34,921 nt of DNA from a virus, in the IMG/VR virus record IMGVR_UViG_3300042939_000321, positions 1 to 34,921 of that record; one strand, 5' to 3'. Below are positions 1 to 6,000 of this stretch, piece by piece (position 1 is the first letter of the stretch; the number at the start of each line of letters is the position of its first letter). Both the position numbers and the translations under genes were made by a program. The notes beneath the pieces were generated by a model. It did no database searches. It was given only the letters and a program-made list of their open reading frames with translations, and was not told the DNA's origin.

Positions 1-7
1 GCCCCTA

Positions 8-91
8 CCCCCCCGGCCCCCGGGGCCTAGGTCCATGGGCCCGCCCGCCCCTACACCCCCGGCCCCTGGCGCCCCCCCGGCCCCCGGGGCC
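8..91. repeat. C-rich direct repeat, unit 1 (8-27 and 72-91)
   Basis: A 20-base block (seven C, GG, five C, GGGG, CC) occurs identically at 8-27 and 72-91. Each copy ends in GGCCCC-C-GGGGCC, a 6-bp inverted repeat with a one-base centre. Confidence 0.8.
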
Positions 92-116
92 GCCCGCCCC
101 TACACCCCCGGCCCCT
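41..116. repeat. C-rich direct repeat, unit 2 (41-67 and 90-116), G-quadruplex potential on minus strand
   Basis: A 27-base block is repeated exactly at 41-67 and 90-116. Read on the minus strand it has successive G-runs of 3-5 separated by loops of 1-4 bases (plus-strand C-runs at 40-42, 44-46, 48-51, 56-60, 63-66, and again at 93-95, 97-100, 105-109, 112-115, 120-122, 124-126). This satisfies the usual G-quadruplex rule of four runs of at least three G. Confidence 0.75.
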
Positions 117-135
117 ACACCCGCCCAGCAACCCT

Positions 136-248
136 AACCCACTGCGCCGCAACGTTTCTTGGGGGGGTACACCCAGGCGCCTCGGCCCCCCGGCGCCCCT
201 GCCGCTAATGAAACCGCCCAAACCCACTGCGCTGCAACGGCTCTTGGG
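136..248. repeat. Imperfect 28-base direct repeat (136-163 and 221-248)
   Basis: The block AACCCACTGCG(C/T)... ending in CTTGGG occurs at 136-163 and 221-248, with three mismatches over 28 bases. The spacing is 85 bases and both copies lie outside any supported gene. Confidence 0.7.
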
Positions 249-488
249 CTATTTGTTTATACCAATGGGCCGATCTACCAACGGGTCCCTTTTTCGTTGG
301 TGGCGGAAAAAAGGCGTGGGGGGCATGATGGTCGGCTACGGGGTCGGTCAGTAAGAGCCCATGCCCCCGCAATTTCTGAGCCCCTGGGAAATTTTACTAC
401 CCCTCCCCCCCTATTTTTTGGACCGACTTCTAAATAAATTTCGTCATAGCCAAAAATTTTTCGAGGAAAATTTCACCACCCCGAGGTA

Positions 489-495
489 GGGTAAA
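489..495 (+). promoter_or_regulatory. Near copy of boundary motif (GGGTAAAC)
   Basis: GGGTAAAC, one base off the GGGTAAAA element found at ten other gene boundaries. It lies 63 bases ahead of the first start codon. Confidence 0.4.
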
Positions 496-503
496 CCGTC
501 AGC

Positions 504-530
504 CTTACCTGCTGCATCCCACGCTAAAAT
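504..530 (+). promoter_or_regulatory. Putative sigma70-like promoter ahead of the topoisomerase region
   Basis: CTTACC at 504-509, a 15-base spacer, and TAAAAT at 525-530. It belongs to the TTTACY / TATAMT class seen at four other positions. The expected start of transcription is just upstream of the ATG at 552. Confidence 0.45.
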
Positions 531-551
531 ACATGCAGTCACACTTCAACC

Positions 552-689
552 ATGGCTCGCAGAAAAGCATTCAAAGTTCCCAACCTGCTAAAGCCCCCCA
601 AACGTCGTAAGAAAGGGCCTCTGCAGAAGCTAGCCAAGTGGCACGACGAGATACAGAAAAAACCATTCGGCCCGATGGGGTGGTGGTGA
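552..689 (+). CDS. Small very basic hypothetical protein (45 aa)
   Basis: I do not recognise this protein. It starts with ATG and encodes 45 residues beginning MARRKAFKVPNLLKPPKRRK, rich in Lys, Arg and Pro, and ends in Trp-Trp. Its TGA stop (687-689) lies two bases before the ATG of the topoisomerase gene, the arrangement expected for translational coupling. The basic composition would suit nucleic-acid or acidic-protein binding, but this is only composition. No clear Shine-Dalgarno sequence is visible. The alternative is that it is a non-coding leader and that topoisomerase translation starts at a GTG at 638 in another frame. Confidence 0.45.
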   Translation: MARRKAFKVPNLLKPPKRRKKGPLQKLAKWHDEIQKKPFGPMGWW

Positions 690-691
690 AT

Positions 692-2635
692 ATGTCCGAG
701 ATTTCTACAAGTCTCTCTCGCCAAGTTCAAGAAGACTACCTTGCCTATAGCATGGCCGTGCTCGTTGGCCGCGCCATCCCATCTCTAACCGATGGCATGA
801 AGCCAGTTCAACGTCGGATTCTTGCGGCAATGCGTAACTTGGGTCTCAAGCCCGATGGCCGCTACATGAAGAGTGCCCGAGTCGAAGGCGAAGTCATGGG
901 GAAATACCACCCCCATGGGAGCAGCTACGGAGCCATGGTGACACTCGCCGCACCTTGGAACAACAACCTGCCACTTATCGACGGCCACGGCAACTGGGGG
1001 TCGTCGGTTGACCCAGCCGCAAGCAGCCGCTACACGGAATGCAAACTCAGCCCGTTCTCCTGGGACTGCCTCCTCGATGATAACGAAACCTGGCAAACTA
1101 CGGCAAACTACGACGGTACGTTGCAGGAACCGGTTGAACTCAATGTGAAGATTCCGACGGTACTTCTCAACGGGCAAGACGGTATTGGAGTCGGATTTGC
1201 GACAAAGATTCCCCCGCACAACCTTCGTGACATTTGCGATGCTGTGGTCAATGGAGCACCCTTAACACCTTCCTTCCCTACCCAATGCGATATTGTAGAC
1301 GACGAAGGTCTAAAAGAGTATCAGCAAACAGGTTCGGGAACAATTCGATGCCGCGCAAAGGTTGAGCTTGGTAAGCAACCTCGCTCACGAGGGAAAGACC
1401 GACCCACACTCACATTCACAAATCTGCCGCCAGGTTCCAACCCGGAGAAACTCGGGGAGCAAATTAAATCAGAACTTGAAAAAGGTCGCCTGGACAGCAT
1501 CGCAGAGGTCATCGATGAATCTGATCGATCAGGCGACCGTGTCACAGTGGTTGCGAAACCCGGTGCTGACGTTACCCTTGTTCAACGACAACTCTACGCA
1601 TACACCGATCTTGATACTAAGTATTCGGCAAAGACGCTGGTTATTGAGAATCTCAAGCCCGTCGAGCTCAGTCCGAATCAACTTATTGCGCGATGGAAGA
1701 CATGGCGACTGGATGTGCTGGAGCGAAAATTCACTCACGAGCGAGACCTAAAAGAAACAAGGCTCGAGGTCGTTACCGGCTTGCTCAAGGCCATTGACAA
1801 AATTGACCTTGTTATTAAGACAATTCGCGCAGCCTCCTCCCCAAAGGAAGCGTTGATTGAGTTAGTCAGCAACCGCTCCCTGAAGTTCACGAGCGAGCAA
1901 GCGAGAGCTATCCTTGAGATGAAACTGCGGTCTCTCACCAACCTTGACTCCGAAGAGTTGCTTGCTGAGTGCACCGATCTAGAAGCACGGTTAGAAACAC
2001 TCAAGGATCTTATCGCCAACGAAAAGACTCGCAAAGCATACATGGTGAAGGAAATTAAGGCAATCGGAGTACGTTACGGCGAGACTCGCCGCTCGGAAAT
2101 TATTAACCCTCCCGAAACCTTGCGTGTTGAGAAGGGAGCTGCCCGCCCTGTCGCAACCGCCAAGCCTAAGTTCTTGCAGATTGACACTAAGAAGGGAATT
2201 ATCTCCCACGCAAAAGGACCTCGCGGTGCCCTGCTCATGGAAAAAACTGACAAACTTATTGCCATCTTAGAAAACGGTACTCTCAAGAAACTACCTGCAA
2301 ACTTCAAGGGAGCTATCGGTGCAGAATATTCCACCGTACTTCTAGCAAAGAAAGAAACAGACGTTGCTACTCGCAAATACCTTCTGGTGTTTGTCTTTGG
2401 CGACTGGCTCAAGGCCGTTTCAATCGAAGGGGCCGACCTCTGCAAAGTTACAAGCAAAGGCAAAAATATAATGCCGGTTGGCGCCAAGCTCATATACTTC
2501 GGAGAAGGAACCTACGCTGTGCCTTGGGTGTCATCTCGCAAGAAAAAAGTCGAGCTTTCCCCGCAAACAACAAAAACGGCTAAACCTGGAGCGAAAGGTA
2601 TCCAACTTGCCCACGTAGAAGAGGTGACTCTGTGA
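692..2635 (+). CDS. Type II DNA topoisomerase, A-type (breakage-rejoining) subunit
   Basis: Homologous to GyrA/ParC and to the T4 gp52 medium subunit. This subunit cuts and rejoins the transported-through duplex, relieving torsional stress at phage forks. Visible motifs are GMKPVQRRIL near residue 35, KYHPHG near 71, and SSRYTE with the predicted catalytic Tyr at about residue 114. A G-IGVGFATKIPPHN block and a long coiled-coil arm segment in the middle follow. At 647 residues it is longer than T4 gp52 (about 440) but shorter than bacterial GyrA. After the arm, ~150 residues (from PKFLQIDTKKGIISHAKG) look like a reduced beta-pinwheel tail without a GyrA box. I chose ATG 692, matching the family N-terminus; an in-frame GTG at 638 would add 18 residues. 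The ATPase subunit is not in the window and must lie elsewhere or come from the host. Confidence 0.93.
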   Translation: MSEISTSLSRQVQEDYLAYSMAVLVGRAIPSLTDGMKPVQRRILAAMRNLGLKPDGRYMKSARVEGEVMGKYHPHGSSYGAMVTLAAPWNNNLPLIDGHGNWGSSVDPAASSRYTECKLSPFSWDCLLDDNETWQTTANYDGTLQEPVELNVKIPTVLLNGQDGIGVGFATKIPPHNLRDICDAVVNGAPLTPSFPTQCDIVDDEGLKEYQQTGSGTIRCRAKVELGKQPRSRGKDRPTLTFTNLPPGSNPEKLGEQIKSELEKGRLDSIAEVIDESDRSGDRVTVVAKPGADVTLVQRQLYAYTDLDTKYSAKTLVIENLKPVELSPNQLIARWKTWRLDVLERKFTHERDLKETRLEVVTGLLKAIDKIDLVIKTIRAASSPKEALIELVSNRSLKFTSEQARAILEMKLRSLTNLDSEELLAECTDLEARLETLKDLIANEKTRKAYMVKEIKAIGVRYGETRRSEIINPPETLRVEKGAARPVATAKPKFLQIDTKKGIISHAKGPRGALLMEKTDKLIAILENGTLKKLPANFKGAIGAEYSTVLLAKKETDVATRKYLLVFVFGDWLKAVSIEGADLCKVTSKGKNIMPVGAKLIYFGEGTYAVPWVSSRKKKVELSPQTTKTAKPGAKGIQLAHVEEVTL

Positions 2636-2745
2636 GTAAAGGGTATAAGGGAACGCCTGGAAGCACGCAGGGTAAAACCGGGCAAGGCATTTACCAGGGC
2701 CTCGGCCACGCTATACTGCCAACGCTGGAGAAATACCGTGACTGA
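2632..2745 (+). CDS. Small hypothetical protein (37 aa), GTG start
   Basis: Not recognised. A GTG overlaps the topoisomerase stop (GTGA, four-base overlap) and opens 37 codons beginning VSKGYKGTPGSTQGKTGQG. The stop at 2743-2745 overlaps the GTG start of the next gene at 2738. This chain of overlaps is typical of a coupled operon and is the main reason to believe it. However, the segment also contains a GGGTAAAA element (2670) and a good -35/-10 pair (2690-2717), so it could be a promoter-bearing spacer with a fortuitous ORF. Confidence 0.35.
   Translation: MSKGYKGTPGSTQGKTGQGIYQGLGHAILPTLEKYRD
2670..2677 (+). promoter_or_regulatory. GGGTAAAA boundary motif
   Basis: Exact GGGTAAAA, 68 bases ahead of the GTG at 2738. 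It is one of ten exact copies at gene boundaries on this strand. Confidence 0.5.
2690..2717 (+). promoter_or_regulatory. Putative sigma70-like promoter
   Basis: TTTACC at 2690-2695, a 16-base spacer, and TATACT at 2712-2717, ending 20 bases before the GTG start at 2738. Same class as the sites at 5382 and 5945. Confidence 0.5.
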
Positions 2746-3286
2746 AATTTTCTACCCGGTTGAGCGCTTACTTGCCAACCCTCGAATTTTCTTCGCACTT
2801 GCCAATGCCCTCAATGGGCCAGACGGAGAAACGCTAAAACAAGCATTCTATGAGTTGATTGAATACGGGTTTAGCGAGTTCGAGGACCCTGAAGACATTG
2901 AATTCATGGCAGAAGAAGTCTGTTTTGCCCTAGACCCTTCTGATGGTACTCTTCAAATGACCCTGGACACGGGGTTGGCATCTGTCTTGAAGCCAATTGA
3001 AGGGGAAATTCGAGCTCAAATAACTAACGACCATGAGATGGCGGCCACAAGTGCCATCTATGATCGCATCGTGACTGCAATCGTTGAAGCAAATCCTGAG
3101 TTTCAAGGAAACATTGTTCTATGCTCCCCACCTACACCGGGAAACAGCTATCTTCGGTCCGACGACGGAGAAAGGTTTGAGGGAGCTTTTCACCTGCTAT
3201 CGGATCCAGAAACACAATATGCGTTTAACGTGGACATCATAGACGTAAACCACGACATACTGAAAGCAACCTACAAACCAATCTAA
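2738..3286 (+). CDS. Hypothetical acidic protein (182 aa)
   Basis: Not recognised. GTG start, 182 residues (TEIFYPVERLLANPRIFFAL...), strongly acidic in its first half with runs such as FEDPEDIEFMAEE. It is predicted to be soluble, with no membrane segment or signal peptide. The GTG is supported by its position directly after a -10-like TATACT box and by overlap with the preceding small ORF. Two bases separate it from the next gene, so the two are probably co-expressed. The second half (NIVLCSPPTPGNSY, DDGERFEGAFHLL) has no motif I can assign. Confidence 0.75.
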   Translation: MTEIFYPVERLLANPRIFFALANALNGPDGETLKQAFYELIEYGFSEFEDPEDIEFMAEEVCFALDPSDGTLQMTLDTGLASVLKPIEGEIRAQITNDHEMAATSAIYDRIVTAIVEANPEFQGNIVLCSPPTPGNSYLRSDDGERFEGAFHLLSDPETQYAFNVDIIDVNHDILKATYKPI

Positions 3287-3288
3287 AT

Positions 3289-4086
3289 ATGGCCGCCGAC
3301 AACCTCTTTTTCGCAACAAACAGCATGCGATCTTCAGTGTCTTCGCTGAAGAAAAAACTTTCGAACTTAAGAGTGCAGATCGAACAGTTTGATGCGGAGA
3401 TACAAAAAGTAGAAGGAAAGTTTGATAACATTGTTACACAAGCGGAGATATATAAATCAAAAGTCGAGCGGGAGATGGGTAGAGAAGTCAGACGCCTAGA
3501 ACGAGAACTGTCTCTTCTAGCTAAAGAATCAAAACCCTCATCGGAAGTTTGTGCGAGCGAGGTGGACCTAAAAATCGCATCCTCGATTGCCGTATTTGAG
3601 GCTCTCCTACGTCACATGTGTGCAAATGCGGACGATTTTAGACTTGCGTCTCAAGCATTCTTGTTCCCTTCGGTATATGAACGACTCATGAAGGGCGAAG
3701 AAGAAGCCTACTACATTGAGGAGGTTCCTCCTTCAGCACACTTGGTAATCAAGCGAGGGCAAGAGTATATAGCATGGTTGCGGTCAGAGTATGAAACTCA
3801 CCTTACCGATCCCCAAACCTGGGAGCTTTCCATTGATTACGTGGTGGAATGGTGGAGAAACGATGCTCTACCCTTACTTTACGGAGCTAGGGACGAACAG
3901 TGGGATATAGATGTCCCTTTGTCTCTAGGGGAGATGATCGCATGGAGGGATTCTCCCTCAGAGCGCCCAATGATGTACCCTTCCATCTTCGATGCCTACG
4001 AGGTATACAAAAAGAATAAAGACGCTATATACGAGGCATCCGGACTTCGAGAATTTGAATTCAAACACTTTTCTTTTTCAGAATGA
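3289..4086 (+). CDS. Hypothetical protein with N-terminal coiled coil (265 aa)
   Basis: Not recognised by family. Residues from about 15 to 80 form a heptad-rich charged helix (SSVSSLKKKLSNLRVQIEQF onward), predicted to be a coiled coil. A mixed alpha/beta C-terminal part follows, rich in Trp and Tyr (WELSIDYVVEWWRND, PSIFDAYEVYKKNKD). There is no signal peptide or transmembrane segment. The stop overlaps the next ATG (ATGA at 4083), indicating translational coupling. It lies between the topoisomerase cluster and the first virion gene, so it could be replication-associated or a minor structural protein; the sequence does not decide. Confidence 0.75.
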   Translation: MAADNLFFATNSMRSSVSSLKKKLSNLRVQIEQFDAEIQKVEGKFDNIVTQAEIYKSKVEREMGREVRRLERELSLLAKESKPSSEVCASEVDLKIASSIAVFEALLRHMCANADDFRLASQAFLFPSVYERLMKGEEEAYYIEEVPPSAHLVIKRGQEYIAWLRSEYETHLTDPQTWELSIDYVVEWWRNDALPLLYGARDEQWDIDVPLSLGEMIAWRDSPSERPMMYPSIFDAYEVYKKNKDAIYEASGLREFEFKHFSFSE

Positions 4087-4343
4087 AAACTCACGCATTA
4101 AACCCAGTCGACCACCTAATTGAAAAGATTGGTATCGGCATTGTGCAAACCGTCGAGAACTACTACCAAAAATATCTAGAAAACCCAAACGAGAAGAACG
4201 CAAAAGCGTACATCCTCTGGCGCCTCCGTCTTCATCGCCGTCTTAAGAATGACCGCGTCACTCTTGAGGCGATTAATGAGGCTCGGAATCTGGGTTTGAA
4301 TGACTCTTCGCCTGGTAAAACTTTCTGGGACTGTGAATTTTAG
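4083..4343 (+). CDS. Small hypothetical protein (86 aa)
   Basis: Not recognised. It has 86 residues, largely helical and basic in the middle (KAYILWRLRLHRRLKNDRV). Its ATG overlaps the TGA of the preceding gene. It ends with TAG at 4341-4343 directly abutting a GGGTAAAA element, which suggests that this gene closes one transcription unit and the next unit begins immediately. No domain can be assigned. Confidence 0.7.
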   Translation: MKTHALNPVDHLIEKIGIGIVQTVENYYQKYLENPNEKNAKAYILWRLRLHRRLKNDRVTLEAINEARNLGLNDSSPGKTFWDCEF

Positions 4344-4350
4344 GGTAAAA
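4343..4350 (+). promoter_or_regulatory. GGGTAAAA boundary motif
   Basis: Exact motif starting in the stop codon of the preceding gene and followed by CCTATATAT. It lies 30 bases ahead of the ATG at 4373. Confidence 0.6.
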
Positions 4351-4372
4351 CCTATATATCCTGAGTGGCGCA

Positions 4373-5380
4373 ATGATCCCACGCACAGTCCAGATGGCTG
4401 CGGAAGTCGCAGCTCAGTTCACAACAACTCAACTCAAAGACTACGGCAATATCATTATCAACGGTTACGCAACCACGGGCCCAAACACAACCGGCAAACT
4501 CGCTTGGCAGTACAAAGAGACGGCCACTGCTCCCCTCCCTCTCCCCTCAGCAACTTCAGTTCAACCGTTACTCCGAGGCTGGACGAATAACTATCAGGAG
4601 TACTACACTCAGCTTCAACCAAACGGTTACGATGTGAATCCTGGCGACCCAACAATGTTCGCCTATTCCGTACACTCTTTCACCCAAGAGACCGGAAGCA
4701 TTGCAACCACCGGATGGATATCTCCCGGTTCGGGGTACACTCCTGGAACATACCCAGCAGAACCCTTAAGTGGAGGAACTGGTTCGGGAGCTACCGCAAA
4801 TATTGTGGTATCTGTCCCAGTAGGCGCTGACTCAGGCCCGGCGACGGCCGTATCATTTGTTTCAGCTGGCTCAGGGTACCCTGCCAATAACTCAAGTTTC
4901 GCAGGCAGAGCGACAGTAACCTTAACCGGAACCGGAACCGGACTAAAAGTTCAAGGTCAAAGCAACAATAGCGTCCTTGTTCAAGTAACGGCCGTATCAA
5001 CCGGCGGTAGTGGTTACAAGGTCGGTGACACATTTAGTGTTACCCCTGGGACGGGTGTCGGCAAAGTTGATGCCATCACCCTTGGGGGAGTAGTTACCAA
5101 TTTCACTTTAGTAAACCCGGGAACTGGGTACACCCCTGGTGAAGCTCTAGAGGCTCCTGGACTGCCAGGTGGTAGCGGTTTCTACGTTCCAATTCAGACT
5201 GTAACCCCCGATGCAGGAACCGGAGCAGAACCTCGCTGGGCGCAAGCGCCTCGTCGCTTCTTCCAGAATCAAGTTGCGGATTTCGTTCCTCCCACGGCCA
5301 ATCAGCAAGCGATTCAGTACTCATTCATCTACCCTGTGGCCGACAACCTGGCACCTCCTCCGATCGGCCCCTTGACCTGA
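4373..5380 (+). CDS. Virion protein with Gly-rich beta repeats (335 aa)
   Basis: Probably a structural or fibre/baseplate-associated protein. After an N-terminal part of ~110 residues it has two or more copies of a beta-rich repeat. Their hallmarks are GSGY and GTGY turns (SPGSGYTPGTYP near residue 117, SAGSGYP near 163, TGGSGYKVGD near 210, NPGTGYTPGE near 247) separated by GATANIVV- or GKVDAITL-type strands. The same module is found inside the sheath protein (about 13790-13990) and the 1077-residue baseplate protein (about 30985-31180). The last 60 residues are Pro-rich. The ATG lies 30 bases after a GGGTAAAA element. The precise virion location is unknown. Confidence 0.75.
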   Translation: MIPRTVQMAAEVAAQFTTTQLKDYGNIIINGYATTGPNTTGKLAWQYKETATAPLPLPSATSVQPLLRGWTNNYQEYYTQLQPNGYDVNPGDPTMFAYSVHSFTQETGSIATTGWISPGSGYTPGTYPAEPLSGGTGSGATANIVVSVPVGADSGPATAVSFVSAGSGYPANNSSFAGRATVTLTGTGTGLKVQGQSNNSVLVQVTAVSTGGSGYKVGDTFSVTPGTGVGKVDAITLGGVVTNFTLVNPGTGYTPGEALEAPGLPGGSGFYVPIQTVTPDAGTGAEPRWAQAPRRFFQNQVADFVPPTANQQAIQYSFIYPVADNLAPPPIGPLT

Positions 5381-5381
5381 G

Positions 5382-5409
5382 TTTACTCTAGGCAAACCAC
5401 CCCTATACT
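5382..5409 (+). promoter_or_regulatory. Putative sigma70-like promoter
   Basis: TTTACT at 5382-5387, a 16-base spacer, and TATACT at 5404-5409, 21 bases ahead of the ATG at 5430. A mobile-type ORF carrying its own promoter is usual for intron-less homing nucleases. Confidence 0.5.
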
Positions 5410-5429
5410 TGGTTATACAAACCCTTAAA

Positions 5430-5963
5430 ATGAACCAAGAAAACTGGGTAACAACTTGCTTATCTGGATACAGAGTTAACCCCCCTAGGGGCTACCACTT
5501 TGAAAACGCGCATTACCCTTTATCTAAAAAATTGGGTGGCACAAAAACCATACGCCTGTGGTACCCTGATCATATTGTCCAAGGGTGTTTACAAACTCTA
5601 GAGAATAATTACCCTTGTGTAGATACCCGGAAAGCAGACCGAGAACGGAGCATATTAAGAGACGTATATCCGGAGTATCTTGATCTTTACGACCAAGCAA
5701 CTTTAATATGTAGACGTCACGCAAACAACAAACAAGCCCTGTCAGGACATAGGGAAAAAGCCCGGACAAGTGCCACACAAAAAAGAAAGAGGCCAGTTTT
5801 TATAACGTGCCCAAAGGGAGAAATATATTTATTTGAAAGCTGCACAGAAGCTGGCCGAAAGTTCAACTTGCATTTGGGAGAGTTAAGCAAGTGTTGCCAC
5901 GGAAAGATTAAGCATGTCAAGGGGTACTCCGCTTATTTTGCGGATTTACCTGACGCATTCTAA
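5430..5963 (+). CDS. Homing-endonuclease-type ORF with NUMOD1-like DNA-binding C-terminus (177 aa)
   Basis: The last ~45 residues (KGEIYLFESCTEAGRKFNLH, then LSKCCHGKIKHVKGYSAYF) match the pattern of NUMOD1. NUMOD1 is a helix-turn-helix-like module found at the C-termini of HNH and GIY-YIG homing endonucleases, where it helps recognise the target site. The N-terminal ~110 residues have Cys, His and Arg-rich stretches (ICRRHANNK) but no catalytic motif I can name, so nuclease activity is unproven. ATG 5430 is preferred over an upstream in-frame TTG at 5409, which lies at the -10 box. The gene stands directly ahead of the DNA polymerase gene, a classic neighbourhood for homing nucleases. It may be an active nuclease, a decayed one, or a DNA-binding protein. 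Confidence 0.6.
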   Translation: MNQENWVTTCLSGYRVNPPRGYHFENAHYPLSKKLGGTKTIRLWYPDHIVQGCLQTLENNYPCVDTRKADRERSILRDVYPEYLDLYDQATLICRRHANNKQALSGHREKARTSATQKRKRPVFITCPKGEIYLFESCTEAGRKFNLHLGELSKCCHGKIKHVKGYSAYFADLPDAF

Positions 5964-5971
5964 GCTATACT
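5945..5971 (+). promoter_or_regulatory. Putative sigma70-like promoter for the DNA polymerase
   Basis: TTTACC at 5945-5950, a 15-base spacer, and TATACT at 5966-5971, 30 bases ahead of the ATG at 6001. The box overlaps the end of the preceding ORF. Confidence 0.45.
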
Positions 5972-6000
5972 ACTTACATGAGAACAAAACTCAACGTCCG

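Larger units (their letters stand above)
1..551. other. Non-coding C-rich leader region, possible replication or packaging control region
   Basis: No convincing gene is present. The first ~130 bases are almost all C on this strand, with two families of direct repeats and G-quadruplex-capable runs on the other strand. The right part turns AT-rich, with the palindrome AAAAATTTTT at 452-461, a GGGTAAA motif at 489-495 and a TAAAAT box at 525-530 ahead of the first gene. A GC-rich repeat block next to an AT-rich palindrome would suit an origin or regulatory region, but that is inference and the left end is cut by the window. Confidence 0.5.

Noticed and set aside
159-437. Open frame of 92 codons in the leader region
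   Set aside because: It starts with TTG inside a repeat-bearing C-rich region, has a composition set by that bias, shows no domain pattern and no ribosome site.
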